A model generated the notes under the pieces. The model saw nothing but the letters and a program-made list of their open reading frames with translations, did no database searches and was not told where the DNA came from. This document shows, in pieces, positions 1-9,256 of a stretch of DNA of 64,000 nucleotides; within the stretch, counting starts at the first letter, position 1, and the number at the start of each line of letters is the position of its first letter. The DNA comes from Streptomyces sp. SDr-06 (GTDB lineage: Bacteria; Actinomycetota; Actinomycetes; Streptomycetales; Streptomycetaceae). The stretch is taken from contig NZ_QOLA01000004.1 in the NCBI RefSeq assembly GCF_003324565.1, positions 248,001 to 312,000 on the forward strand. Direction: 5' to 3'. Made by a program: the position numbers and the translations under genes.

Positions 1-298
1 CCTCCACCAGCGCGGGCGGCACCGCGTCGTACACCGGGGCCACCCCGAAGCCCAGCGCCGCCGCGCCCGCCGCCACGACCCGCGACACATAGCGCTCGGG
101 GTCGGTGAGCTGGACGCCCGCCGTCATGAGCAGCTCGCCGCCGAGCAGATACGGGTACGGGTCGGCCATCTCCGAGGTGTGCACCCAGCGGATGGCGGCG
201 TCCGCGGGCCCCGCGATCCGACGCAGGCCGAGGTCCGCGCGGGCCAGCAGCGCGGCGAGCGCGACAGGCGGAGTGGGCGGGGCGGTCGGTTCCGGCAT
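1..298 (-). CDS. PucR-family transcriptional regulator, N-terminal part (runs off window)
   Basis: About 99 residues are readable leftward from an ATG at 296-298 before the window ends. The peptide contains WVHTSEMADPYPYLLGGEL followed by LMTAGVQLTDPERY, the pattern of the PucR (purine catabolism regulator) N-terminal ligand domain; the C-terminal HTH lies outside. It is transcribed divergently from the symporter/agmatinase/ThDP gene set, with about 190 bp between starts, so local control of that set is likely. Family assignment is from recognised motifs; target genes are inferred from position. Confidence 0.8.
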   Translation of the reverse strand, partial: MPEPTAPPTPPVALAALLARADLGLRRIAGPADAAIRWVHTSEMADPYPYLLGGELLMTAGVQLTDPERYVSRVVAAGAAALGFGVAPVYDAVPPALVE

Positions 299-486
299 GG
301 TGGACGATCCATCCATCAGCAGCGTCAGGAGTGGAGGAAACGTACACTTCAGCGTTGCTTTCCGGCCACCTAGGGTCGTGCCGACCGGCGGCCGCGGGTA
401 CGGGCGGATGTCCCCGCGAACAGCCGACGGAACTCGATTCCCCCTGCACGACACGCCACCGAGTGAGCGCGAAGGAGGGCCCCCGT

Positions 487-1959
487 ATGGCCGTCGACTA
501 CACAGTGATCGTCGTCTATCTGGCCGGGATGCTGGCGATGGGCTGGTGGGGCATGCGCCGCGCCCGGTCGAAGTCCGAATTCCTCGTCGCGGGGCGGCGG
601 TTGGGCCCGGCGATGTACTCCGGCACGATGGCCGCCATCGTCCTCGGCGGCGCCTCCACCATCGGCGGCGTGGGCCTCGGCTACCAGTACGGCCTCTCGG
701 GCGCCTGGATGGTGTTCACCATCGGCCTCGGCCTGCTCGCGCTCTCCGTGTTCTTCTCCGCCCGCATCGCCCGGCTCCGCGTGTACACCGTCTCCGAGAT
801 GCTCGACCTGCGCTACGGCGGCCGGGCGGGGCTCATCTCGGGCGTCGTGATGTGGGCCTACACCCTGATGCTCGCGGTCACCTCGACGATCGCGTACGCC
901 ACCATCTTCGACGTCCTCTTCGACCTGAACCGCACCGTGGCGATCGTCCTGGGCGGGGCCATCGTGGTCGCCTACTCGACGCTCGGCGGCATGTGGTCGA
1001 TCACCCTCACCGACATGGTGCAGTTCGTCGTCAAGACGATCGGGGTGCTGCTGCTCCTGCTGCCCATCGCCGTCGTCAGGGCCGGGGGGTTCGGCGCGAT
1101 GCGGGCGAAGCTCCCCACCGCCGCCTTCGACCCGCTCGGCATCGGTGGCGAGACGATCTTCACGTACGTCCTCATCTACACCTTCGGCATGCTGATCGGG
1201 CAGGACATCTGGCAGCGCGTGTTCACCGCGCGCAGCGACCGCGTCGCCCGGCTCGGCGGCACCGTCGCCGGTACGTACTGCCTGCTGTACGCGCTCGCGG
1301 GCGCCGTCATCGGCACCGCCGCCAAGGTGCTCTACCCGACCCTGCCCAGCGCCGACGACGCGTTCGCCACCATCGTCAAGGACGAACTACCCGTCGGCGT
1401 AAGGGGGTTGGTGCTCGCCGCCGCGCTCGCCGCCGTGATGTCCACCTCCTCCGGCGCCCTCATCGCCTCGGCCACCGTCGCCAACAACGACATCTGGGCC
1501 CGGATCCGGGGGAGGAGCGGGGAGGGTCGGGCCGACCACGACGAGGTCCGGGGCAACCGGGTCTTCATCCTGCTCATGGGGCTCGCCGTGATCGTCATCG
1601 CGACCCGGCTGAGCAGCGTCGTCGAGGGGCTCACCGTGGCCTACGACCTGCTCGTGGGCGGGCTGCTCGTGCCGATCCTCGGCGGGCTGCTCTGGAAGCG
1701 CGGCACCGCCGCCGGGGCGCTCGCCTCCGTCGTGGTCGGCGGCCTCACGGTCGTCGCCCTCATGGCGAGGTACGCGATCCTCGCCAACGAGCCCGTCTAC
1801 TTCGGACTGCTCGCCTCCCTCCTCGCCTACGTCCTGGTGTCGTACGCGACGAAGCCGACCGACGCCGCAGTGCTCGCCGTCTGGCGCGAGCGGCTCGCCG
1901 GGGCCGGTCCCGGCACAGGAGAACCGGCGGCCGCCGAAGCGGCGCCGGCGCACAGCTAG
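487..1959 (+). CDS. Sodium:solute symporter (SSS family)
   Basis: A 490-residue polytopic membrane protein with about 12-13 hydrophobic segments. It opens with a short periplasmic tail, then YLAGMLAMGWWGMRRARS and the FLVAGRRLGPAMYSGTMAA stretch usual for SSS transporters (sodium-coupled uptake of organic solutes). The ATG at 487 is chosen because GAAGGAGGG lies at 471-479; an in-frame ATG at 331 would add about 50 residues with no membrane or family character. It is the first gene of a probable operon with the agmatinase-family and ThDP genes. Substrate is not readable; a guanidino compound or amino acid would fit the neighbours. Confidence 0.88.
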   Translation: MAVDYTVIVVYLAGMLAMGWWGMRRARSKSEFLVAGRRLGPAMYSGTMAAIVLGGASTIGGVGLGYQYGLSGAWMVFTIGLGLLALSVFFSARIARLRVYTVSEMLDLRYGGRAGLISGVVMWAYTLMLAVTSTIAYATIFDVLFDLNRTVAIVLGGAIVVAYSTLGGMWSITLTDMVQFVVKTIGVLLLLLPIAVVRAGGFGAMRAKLPTAAFDPLGIGGETIFTYVLIYTFGMLIGQDIWQRVFTARSDRVARLGGTVAGTYCLLYALAGAVIGTAAKVLYPTLPSADDAFATIVKDELPVGVRGLVLAAALAAVMSTSSGALIASATVANNDIWARIRGRSGEGRADHDEVRGNRVFILLMGLAVIVIATRLSSVVEGLTVAYDLLVGGLLVPILGGLLWKRGTAAGALASVVVGGLTVVALMARYAILANEPVYFGLLASLLAYVLVSYATKPTDAAVLAVWRERLAGAGPGTGEPAAAEAAPAHS

Positions 1960-2007
1960 AGTCACACTGATAAAGCGCATAAATCGCTGAAACGAAGGGC
2001 AATTCCG

Positions 2008-2973
2008 ATGAGCAGCAACGAAACGCCGCGCGGTCCGATCGACTCGTCCCGCATCCCGCGGTACGCCGGGCCCGCGACCTTCGCCCGGCTGCCCCGCCTC
2101 GACGAGGTCGGCACCGCCGATGTCGCCGTCGTCGGTGTGCCCTTCGACAGCGGTGTCTCCTACCGGCCCGGCGCCCGCTTCGGCGGCAACGCGATCCGCG
2201 AGGCCTCCCGGCTGCTGCGCCCCTACAACCCGGCGCAGGACGCCTCGCCGTTCGCGCTCGCCCAGGTCGCCGACGCCGGTGACATCGCGGCCAACCCGTT
2301 CAACATCAACGAGGCCGTCGACACCATCGAGGCCGCCGCCGACGACCTGCTCGGCACCGGCGCCCGCCTGATGACGCTCGGCGGCGACCACACCATCGCG
2401 CTGCCGCTCCTGCGCTCCGTCGCCAAGAAGCACGGGCCGGTCGCCCTGCTCCACTTCGACGCGCACCTCGACACCTGGGACACCTACTTCGGTGCCGAGT
2501 ACACCCACGGCACCCCGTTCCGCCGCGCCGTCGAGGAGGGCATCCTCGACACCGAGGCGCTCTCCCACGTCGGCACCCGCGGCCCGCTGTACGGCAAGCA
2601 GGACCTGACCGACGACGAGAAGATGGGCTTCGGCATCGTCACCTCCGCCGACGTCTACCGGCGCGGCGCCGACGAGGTCGCCGACCAGCTCCGCCAGCGC
2701 ATCGGCGACCGCCCGCTCTACATCTCCATCGACATCGACTGCCTCGACCCGGCCCACGCCCCCGGCACCGGCACCCCCGAGGCCGGCGGCATGACCTCGC
2801 GCGAGCTCCTGGAGATCCTGCGGGGCCTGTCCTCCTGCAACCTGGTCTCCGCCGACGTCGTCGAGGTCGCCCCGGCCTACGACCACGCCGAGATCACCTC
2901 GGTCGCCGCCTCCCACACGGCGTACGAGCTCACCACGATCATGTCCCGGCAGATCGCGGCCGCCCGCGGCTGA
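2008..2973 (+). CDS. Agmatinase-family ureohydrolase (candidate guanidinobutyrase)
   Basis: 321 residues, normal length for the arginase/agmatinase family, which hydrolyse guanidino groups to urea with a binuclear manganese centre. All metal motifs are present: [18 protein letters not shown] and [19 protein letters not shown]. The family alone does not separate agmatinase from guanidinobutyrase or guanidinopropionase. Because the next gene encodes a ThDP 2-keto acid decarboxylase-like protein, 4-guanidinobutyrate (arginine transaminase pathway, GbuA role) is the favoured substrate by inference. Start ATG has AAGGG about 7 nt upstream. It lies 48 bp behind the symporter. Confidence 0.9.
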   Translation: MSSNETPRGPIDSSRIPRYAGPATFARLPRLDEVGTADVAVVGVPFDSGVSYRPGARFGGNAIREASRLLRPYNPAQDASPFALAQVADAGDIAANPFNINEAVDTIEAAADDLLGTGARLMTLGGDHTIALPLLRSVAKKHGPVALLHFDAHLDTWDTYFGAEYTHGTPFRRAVEEGILDTEALSHVGTRGPLYGKQDLTDDEKMGFGIVTSADVYRRGADEVADQLRQRIGDRPLYISIDIDCLDPAHAPGTGTPEAGGMTSRELLEILRGLSSCNLVSADVVEVAPAYDHAEITSVAASHTAYELTTIMSRQIAAARG

Positions 2974-3003
2974 GGCACGGCAGGACCGGGAAACGACCCG
3001 CGT

Positions 3004-3042
3004 CCGCGGCCCGGCGGGCGGGAAGCCGCCGCCGGGCCGCGG
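3004..3042 (+). terminator. Strong GC hairpin between agmatinase-family and ThDP genes
   Basis: Perfect 14-bp stem CCGCGGCCCGGCGG / CCGCCGGGCCGCGG with an 11-nt loop, 31 nt after the agmatinase stop and 25 nt before the next ATG. There is no T-run. It could be a partial terminator or an mRNA-stabilising hairpin that sets the relative expression of the two genes. Confidence 0.5.
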
Positions 3043-3066
3043 GCCGAGCTCCACGGAGAGGACGCG

Positions 3067-4737
3067 ATGACCCACGACCACGACGTCGTGCTGCGGCCCA
3101 CGCCGCGCCAGGTGGCGGCGGCCCTGAACCCCCCGCCCGGACGCAATGGCGGTGACCTGGTCGTCGAGACGCTCCAGGGCCTCGGCGCCACCACCGTGTT
3201 CGGACTGCCGGGCCAGCACGCCCTCGGCATGTTCGACGCGCTGCGCCGCTCGGACCTCGCCTATGTCGGGCTGCGGGTCGAGAACAACGCGGGCTTCGCG
3301 GCCGACGCGTACGGCCGGATCACCGGCGAGGCGGCCCCGCTGCTGCTGTCGACCGGCCCCGGCGCGCTGACCTCGCTGGCCGCCCTGCAGGAGGCGGCCG
3401 CAGCCTCCTCGCCGGTGATCGCGATCTCAAGTCAGGTCCCCACGGCGGGACTTGGCGGCGGACGGCACGGCTATCTGCACGAGCTGCGCGACCAGAAGGC
3501 GTCGTTCCGCGATGTCGTGAAGTCCGTCCACACCGTGCGCAGCCAGTCGCAGATCCCCTCCGCGATCGCGGCCGCGTGGGAGTCGGCGCTGAGCGCCCCG
3601 CACGGGCCGGTGTGGGTGGAGATCCCGCAGGACGTGCTGCTCGCCGAGACGGCGCTGCCCGTCGTCACCGCGATGGACGCCTGTCCCGAGGACCTGCTCC
3701 CGCGCCCCGAACTGACCGCCGTGGCGGCCGAGTTGCTGGCGGGCGCGGCCCGGCCTGCGATCATCGCGGGCGGCGGGGTGGTCCGCGCCGACGCCTCGGG
3801 CAAGCTCCTCGCGCTCGCCGAGCGGCTCGACGCGCCGGTCGTGACGACCTTCGGCGGCAAGGGCGCCTTCCCCTGGGAGCACCCGCTCTCGCTCCAGTCC
3901 TGGCTGGAGGACCGGCACACCACGGACTTCCTGGAGGACGCCGACGTCCTGCTCGTGGTCGGCTCCGGGCTCGGCGAGCTGTCGTCGAACTACCACACGT
4001 TCCAGCCGCGCGGCCGGATCATCCAGATCGAGGCCGACCTCGGCAAGCTGGAGTCCAACCACCCGGCGCTCGGCATCCACGCCGATGCCCGCATCGCCCT
4101 CCAGGCCCTGCTCGAAACCGTCCCGGAGCGCCGGGACGAGAGGGCGGCCGAGCGGGTGCGGACCGTCCTGGACCGGGTCCGGGCCCGCATCGAGGCGCAG
4201 GACCTCGGTGAGGAGCGGCGCGTGCTGGCCGCCGTCCGCGAGGCGCTGCCCGCCGGGGCGCCCAGCTTCTGGGACATGACGATCCTCGCGTACTGGGCCT
4301 GGTCGGCGTGGCCCGGCTCGATGCACTCGGCGCAGGGCGCGGGCGGCCTCGGCTACGGCTTCCCGGCGGCGCTCGGCGCGGCCGTCGCCGACCCGGGCCG
4401 CCCGGCCCTCGCGGTCTCCGGCGACGGCGGGGCCATGTACTCGATCGCGGAGCTCGCCACCGCCCGGCAGTACGACCTGCCGGTCACCTGGCTGATCGTG
4501 GACGACGGCGGCTACGGCATCCTGCGCGAGTACATGACGGACACGTTCGGTGAGGCCACCGCCACCGAGCTGGCCCGCCCCGACTTCGTCGCCCTGGCCG
4601 AGTCCTTCGGCGTCCCGGCCGTCCGCACCACCGCGGACACCCTGACCGCCGATCTGGCGAAGGCGCTGGCCGCCCCCGGCCCCTCGGTGGTCGTGCTGCC
4701 CGCCCTCCTGAAGATGTTCGCCCCGACCCACCTCTGA
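3067..4737 (+). CDS. Thiamine-diphosphate-dependent enzyme, acetolactate-synthase-like (candidate 2-ketoarginine decarboxylase)
   Basis: 556 residues with the three-domain ALS/POX/decarboxylase build. The cofactor-activating glutamate is in GLRVENNAGFAADAYGRI near residue 75, and the ThDP/metal motif is GDGGAMYSIAELATARQYDL near residue 455, followed by the diphosphate-side sequence VDDGGYG. Length matches AruI-type 2-ketoarginine decarboxylases as well as other ALS-like proteins. Together with the ureohydrolase and the symporter it suggests the arginine transaminase route (2-ketoarginine to 4-guanidinobutyraldehyde), but the transaminase and the aldehyde dehydrogenase are not next to it. GGAGAGGA precedes the ATG. 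Confidence 0.85.
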   Translation: MTHDHDVVLRPTPRQVAAALNPPPGRNGGDLVVETLQGLGATTVFGLPGQHALGMFDALRRSDLAYVGLRVENNAGFAADAYGRITGEAAPLLLSTGPGALTSLAALQEAAAASSPVIAISSQVPTAGLGGGRHGYLHELRDQKASFRDVVKSVHTVRSQSQIPSAIAAAWESALSAPHGPVWVEIPQDVLLAETALPVVTAMDACPEDLLPRPELTAVAAELLAGAARPAIIAGGGVVRADASGKLLALAERLDAPVVTTFGGKGAFPWEHPLSLQSWLEDRHTTDFLEDADVLLVVGSGLGELSSNYHTFQPRGRIIQIEADLGKLESNHPALGIHADARIALQALLETVPERRDERAAERVRTVLDRVRARIEAQDLGEERRVLAAVREALPAGAPSFWDMTILAYWAWSAWPGSMHSAQGAGGLGYGFPAALGAAVADPGRPALAVSGDGGAMYSIAELATARQYDLPVTWLIVDDGGYGILREYMTDTFGEATATELARPDFVALAESFGVPAVRTTADTLTADLAKALAAPGPSVVVLPALLKMFAPTHL

Positions 4738-4741
4738 GCCC

Positions 4742-4764
4742 CCGGGCCGGGGAAACCGGCCCGG
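4742..4764 (+). terminator. Hairpin terminator after ThDP gene
   Basis: CCGGGCCGG-ggaaa-CCGGCCCGG, a perfect 9-bp stem starting 5 nt after the stop codon. It is U-poor, as is common in high-GC actinobacteria. Confidence 0.6.
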
Positions 4765-4812
4765 CCAGGACCTGGTCCTCGCGTCCCGTCTTTTGTTGCG
4801 GCGGGATGAAAT

Positions 4813-4840
4813 CCGCAGGCCCCCGTGTTGGGGCTTGCGG
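4813..4840 (+). promoter_or_regulatory. Leader hairpin upstream of ABC exporter
   Basis: CCGCAGGCCCC / GGGGCTTGCGG forms an 11-bp stem (one G-T pair) with a 6-nt loop. It ends about 17 nt before the GGGAGG ribosome site of the ABC gene. Role unknown; it may be part of the 5' leader or an attenuator. Confidence 0.35.
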
Positions 4841-4868
4841 CAGGGCAGGTACCAACGGGAGGAATCAC

Positions 4869-7800
4869 GTGACGGAGGGTGCGCAACAGGGGTGGGCGCG
4901 CAGGCTGACCGGGTACGCCTGGCGGTACCGGCGCAATGTGGTGCTGGCCCTCGGGTCCTCGCTCGGCGGCATGGCCGTCATGGCGCTCGTCCCCCTGATC
5001 ACCAAGGTGGTCATCGACGACGTCATCGGACACCACACCCGCTCGCTCGCCGTGTGGACCGGGCTGCTCATAGCCTGCGCCGTCGTGGTGTACGGGCTCA
5101 CCTACATCCGGCGGTACTACGGCGGGCGGCTCGCCCTCGACGTCCAGCACGACCTGCGCACCGAGATGTACGGGACGATCACCCGGCTCGACGGGCGGCG
5201 CCAGGACGAGCTGTCCACCGGCCAGGTCGTCGGGCGCGCCACCAGCGACCTCCAGCTGATCCAGGGCCTGCTCTTCATGCTGCCGATGACCATCGGCAAC
5301 ATCCTGCTCTTCGTGATCTCCATCGTGATCATGGCGTGGCTCTCGCCGCTGCTCACCCTCGTCGCCCTCGCGGTCGCGCCCGCCCTCTGGTTCATCGCCA
5401 AGCGCAGCCGCACCCGCCTCTTCCCCGCCACCTGGTACGCCCAGGGCCAGGCCGCCGCCGTCGCCGGAGTCGTCGACGGCGCCGTGTCCGGGGTCCGGGT
5501 CGTCAAGGGCTTCGGCCAGGAGGACCAGGAGACCGGCAAGCTCCGCGAGGTCGGCCGCAGGCTCTTCGCCGGACGCCTGCGCACCATCAAGCTCAACTCC
5601 CGCTACACGCCCGCCCTCCAGGCCGTCCCGGCCCTCGGCCAGGTCGCCATGCTGGCGCTCGGCGGCTGGCTCGCCACCCGCGGCGAGATCACACTGGGCA
5701 CGTTCGTCGCCTTCTCCACCTACCTCGCCCAGCTCGTCGGCCCCGTCCGCATGCTCGCCATGGTGCTCACCGTCGGCCAGCAGGCCCGGGCCGGCGTCGA
5801 GCGCGTCCTGGAGCTCATCGACACCGAGCCCTCCCTCCAGGACGGCACGAAGCAGCTGTCGCCCGACGCCCCCGCGACCGTCGAGTTCGACGACGTGAGC
5901 TTCGGCTACGACGACGAGCGGCCCGTCCTGAAGGGGTTCTCCCTCGACATCCGGCCCGGCGAGACCGTCGCCGTGGTCGGCTCCTCCGGCTCCGGCAAGT
6001 CCACCGTCTCGCTGCTGCTGCCCCGCTTCTACGACGTCTCGCACGGCGCCGTCCTCGTCGGCGGCCACGACGTGCGCGAGCTGACCCTGGACTCGCTGCG
6101 CGCCGCCATCGGCCTCGTGCCCGAGGACTCCTTCCTCTTCTCCGACACCGTCCGCGCCAACATCGCGTACGGAAAGCCGGACGCCACCCAGGAAGAGATC
6201 GACAAGGCCGCCCGCGCCGCCCAGGCCGACCGGTTCATCGCCGAGCTGCCCGAGGGGTACGACACCACCGTCGGCGAGCACGGCCTCACCCTCTCCGGCG
6301 GCCAGCGCCAGCGCATCGCGCTCGCCCGCGCCATCCTCACCGACCCCCGCCTGCTCGTCCTGGACGACGCGACCTCGGCCGTCGACGCCCGCGTCGAGCA
6401 CGAGATCCACGAGGCCCTGAAGTCGGTCATGGCCGGGCGCACCACCCTGCTCATCGCGCACCGCCGCTCCACCCTCGGCCTCGCCGACCGCATCGCCGTC
6501 CTCGACGGCGGGCGCCTCGCCGCGATTGGCACCCACGAGGAGCTCCAGCGCGACAGCGCCCTCTACCGCCGCCTGCTCACCGACCCCGACGAGCTCGGCG
6601 CGGTCTCGCCCGGCCACCTCCCCACCATCCCCGTCGCCGAGGAGGAGGACCACACCGTACGGGACGAGCTGGACGCGGAGTTCGACGCCGAGCGCGGCAT
6701 CACCCCGCCGCTGTGGGTCCGTGAGGAGAAGGCCGAGTCGGCGGCCCCCGGCGGCATGCCCTTCCCCAAGCTCTCAACTTCGTTCGAGCAGGGGAGGCCC
6801 CAATCCCCCGAACTGCTCGCCCAGGTCGAGGCGCTGCCGCCCGCCACCGACACCCCCGGCATCGACGAGGCCAGGGCCGTCCAGCCCGAGGACTCCTACG
6901 GCCTGCGCAGACTGCTGCGCGGCTTCGGCCTTCCCCTGCTCGTCAGCCTCCTCCTCGTCGCGGTCGACGCGGGCATGTCGCTGCTGCTGCCGGTCCTGAT
7001 CCGGCACGGCATCGACCAGGGCGTCACCCGGCTCGCGCTCGGCGCGGTCTGGGCCGCCGCCGGGCTCGCGCTCGTGACCGTCGCCATCCAGTGGCTCGCC
7101 CAGACCGGCGAGACCCGGATGACCGGCCGCACCGGCGAACGCGTCCTCTACACCCTGCGCCTGAAGATCTTCGCCCAGCTCCAGCGGCTCGGACTCGACT
7201 ACTACGAGCGGGAGTTGACCGGCCGGATCATGACCCGCATGACGACGGACGTGGACGCGCTCTCCACGTTCCTCCAGACGGGCCTGGTCACCGCGTTCGT
7301 CTCCGTCGTCACCTTCTTCGGCATCATGGTGGCGCTGCTCGTCATCGACCTCGAACTCGCGCTCGTCGTCTTCGCCACGCTTCCGCTGCTGGTCGTCGGC
7401 ACCTACGTCTTCCGCAAGAAGAGCGTGCGGGCCTACGAGCTCGCCCGTGAGCGGGTCTCCGTCGTCAACGCCGACCTCCAGGAGTCGGTGTCGGGCCTGC
7501 GCATCGTGCAGGCCTTCCGGCGCGAGCACGACGGGGCCGAACGGTTCGCCGGACGCAGCGACCACTACCGCCAGGCGCGCGTGCGCGGCCAGTGGCTGAT
7601 CTCGGTGTACTTCCCGTTCGTGCAGCTGCTCTCGTCGGTGGCCGCGGCCGCCGTGCTGATCGTGGGCGCGGGCCGGGTCGACCACGGCACCCTCACCACC
7701 GGCGCCCTGGTCGCCTACCTGCTGTACATCGACCTGTTCTTCGCCCCCGTGCAGCAGCTCTCGCAGGTCTTCGACGGCTACCAGCAGGCGGCCGTCTCGC

Positions 7801-8639
7801 TGGGGCGCATCCAGGAACTCCTCCAGGAGAAGACCTCCACCGCCGAGGCCCCCGAGCCGCTCGACGTCCTGTCGCTGCGCGGCGAGATCGCCTTCGAGAA
7901 CGTCGACTTCGCCTACGGGTCCGCCGACGAGCCCGAGGAGGCGCTCAGCGGGGTCGATCTGCGGATACCGGCCGGGCAGACCGTCGCGTTCGTCGGCGAG
8001 ACCGGCGCGGGCAAGTCCACCCTGGTCAAGCTGGTGGCCCGGTTCTACGACCCGACGGGCGGGCGGGTCACCGCCGACGGCACGGACCTGCGCGACCTGG
8101 ACATCACCGCCTACCGCCACCGGCTCGGCGTGGTCCCGCAGGAGGCGTACCTCTTCGAGGGCACCGTGCGCGACGCCATCGCGTACGGCCGCCCCGACGC
8201 GAGCGACGCCGAGGTGGAGGCCGCGGCCCGCGCGGTCGGCGCCCACGACATGATCGCCACCCTGGACGGCGGCTACCTCCACGAGGTCGCCGAGCGCGGC
8301 CGCAACCTGTCCGCCGGGCAGCGCCAGTTGATCGCGCTGGCCCGCGCCGAGCTGGTCGATCCGGACATCCTGCTGCTCGACGAGGCGACCGCGGCCCTCG
8401 ACCTCGCCACCGAGGCGCAGGTCAACCAGGCCACCGAGCGCCTCACCGGCCGCCGCACCACGCTGGTCGTCGCACATCGCCTGACCACGGCGGCCCGCGC
8501 GGACCGGGTGGTCGTGATGGACCACGGCCGGGTCGTCGAGGACGGCACCCACGACGAGCTCCTCGCACTCGACGGCCAGTACGCCCGGCTGTGGCACACG
8601 TTCATCGGCACTCCCGAGCCCGCCCGTACGGCAGGCTGA
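4869..8639 (+). CDS. Single-chain double ABC exporter (TMD-NBD-TMD-NBD)
   Basis: 1256 residues: two complete ABC-B type exporter halves in one chain, joined by an acidic, proline-rich linker around residues 600-690. NBD1 has Walker A GSSGSGKST (about 370), signature LSGGQRQRI and Walker B LLVLDDATSAVD. NBD2 has GETGAGKST (about 1042), LSAGQRQL and LLLDEATAALD. The catalytic glutamate of NBD1 is aspartate and the NBD2 signature is altered. These are the two changes expected in the degenerate site of heterodimeric exporters, so only one site should hydrolyse ATP well. The GTG at 4869 is chosen for GGGAGG 6 nt upstream. Likely multidrug or lipid export; substrate unknown. Confidence 0.92.
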   Translation: MTEGAQQGWARRLTGYAWRYRRNVVLALGSSLGGMAVMALVPLITKVVIDDVIGHHTRSLAVWTGLLIACAVVVYGLTYIRRYYGGRLALDVQHDLRTEMYGTITRLDGRRQDELSTGQVVGRATSDLQLIQGLLFMLPMTIGNILLFVISIVIMAWLSPLLTLVALAVAPALWFIAKRSRTRLFPATWYAQGQAAAVAGVVDGAVSGVRVVKGFGQEDQETGKLREVGRRLFAGRLRTIKLNSRYTPALQAVPALGQVAMLALGGWLATRGEITLGTFVAFSTYLAQLVGPVRMLAMVLTVGQQARAGVERVLELIDTEPSLQDGTKQLSPDAPATVEFDDVSFGYDDERPVLKGFSLDIRPGETVAVVGSSGSGKSTVSLLLPRFYDVSHGAVLVGGHDVRELTLDSLRAAIGLVPEDSFLFSDTVRANIAYGKPDATQEEIDKAARAAQADRFIAELPEGYDTTVGEHGLTLSGGQRQRIALARAILTDPRLLVLDDATSAVDARVEHEIHEALKSVMAGRTTLLIAHRRSTLGLADRIAVLDGGRLAAIGTHEELQRDSALYRRLLTDPDELGAVSPGHLPTIPVAEEEDHTVRDELDAEFDAERGITPPLWVREEKAESAAPGGMPFPKLSTSFEQGRPQSPELLAQVEALPPATDTPGIDEARAVQPEDSYGLRRLLRGFGLPLLVSLLLVAVDAGMSLLLPVLIRHGIDQGVTRLALGAVWAAAGLALVTVAIQWLAQTGETRMTGRTGERVLYTLRLKIFAQLQRLGLDYYERELTGRIMTRMTTDVDALSTFLQTGLVTAFVSVVTFFGIMVALLVIDLELALVVFATLPLLVVGTYVFRKKSVRAYELARERVSVVNADLQESVSGLRIVQAFRREHDGAERFAGRSDHYRQARVRGQWLISVYFPFVQLLSSVAAAAVLIVGAGRVDHGTLTTGALVAYLLYIDLFFAPVQQLSQVFDGYQQAAVSLGRIQELLQEKTSTAEAPEPLDVLSLRGEIAFENVDFAYGSADEPEEALSGVDLRIPAGQTVAFVGETGAGKSTLVKLVARFYDPTGGRVTADGTDLRDLDITAYRHRLGVVPQEAYLFEGTVRDAIAYGRPDASDAEVEAAARAVGAHDMIATLDGGYLHEVAERGRNLSAGQRQLIALARAELVDPDILLLDEATAALDLATEAQVNQATERLTGRRTTLVVAHRLTTAARADRVVVMDHGRVVEDGTHDELLALDGQYARLWHTFIGTPEPARTAG

Positions 8640-8731
8640 GCCGGGCGCGAGTCCGCAGAGGCCGCTGAGAACCGTCGGGCGGCTTCTCGCGTCCCACCCC
8701 ACATACGCTCAAGTGGCGGAAGGGTGCAAGC

Positions 8732-9124
8732 GTGTTCGGTGGGGTGGGCAGCAGGAGGCTTCTGGGGCCGTCGCTGGCGGTGGTCGCGGCGGCGGGCGGG
8801 CTCGTCGTGTTCGGGCCGGTGAGCGGCAGCGCGGACGCGGCGGCGGCGTGCGCCGGGCGGCCGGTGCGGACGGTCGGGTTCAGCACGGGCGAGCTGCGCC
8901 TGTACAAGGGCAACGGGTACGCGTGCGCGGTGACCGCCGCCAAGAACCCGGGCGCCCGGCGCCAGATGTCGGTGACGATCCAGGCCCGCGGCAGCGCCCC
9001 GGCCGGCGACTCGGGCGCCTACACGAAGCTGGCGGGTCCGGTGACGGTGCACTCCGGCGGCCGCTGTGTGCGGGCGACCGGGTCGGTGGCGGGGAGTTCG
9101 GCGGAAACGGGCTGGGTCTGCTGA
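8732..9124 (+). CDS. Small secreted protein of unknown function
   Basis: 130 residues starting at GTG with GGAAGG upstream. Residues 1-37 form a signal peptide (positive GSRR, a hydrophobic run, a GSADAAAACA-like cleavage region). The mature part of about 95 residues has four cysteines (CAG, YACAV, GRCVR and a C-terminal WVC), consistent with two disulfides, and predicted beta character. I do not recognise the family. It lies 92 bp behind the ABC exporter in the same direction and may be separately transcribed. Confidence 0.7.
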   Translation: MFGGVGSRRLLGPSLAVVAAAGGLVVFGPVSGSADAAAACAGRPVRTVGFSTGELRLYKGNGYACAVTAAKNPGARRQMSVTIQARGSAPAGDSGAYTKLAGPVTVHSGGRCVRATGSVAGSSAETGWVC

Positions 9125-9256
9125 CCGGCGCGGCCCGGCGCGTGCCCGGGTGAAGGTCGCTGTGGAGATCAACCGGGTCTGGCGGGGCGGGTGTTGCCCC
9201 CGCTAGGTTCGCGGAACCACGTTCCGTACCCACAGGGACTCCACAGGGGAGTGTGC

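Noticed and set aside
331..486. Longer start for the SSS symporter
   Set aside because: Extra residues are not membrane-like and the good ribosome site is before ATG 487.
1387..3219. Long open frame on the minus strand (610 codons) opposite the symporter and agmatinase genes
   Set aside because: Arg/Gly/Val-rich shadow translation with no motif; the opposite strand encodes clear conserved enzymes.
4512..8702. Very long minus-strand open frames opposite the ThDP and ABC genes
   Set aside because: Typical high-GC antisense shadows; no domain, no ribosome site, and real genes on the plus strand.
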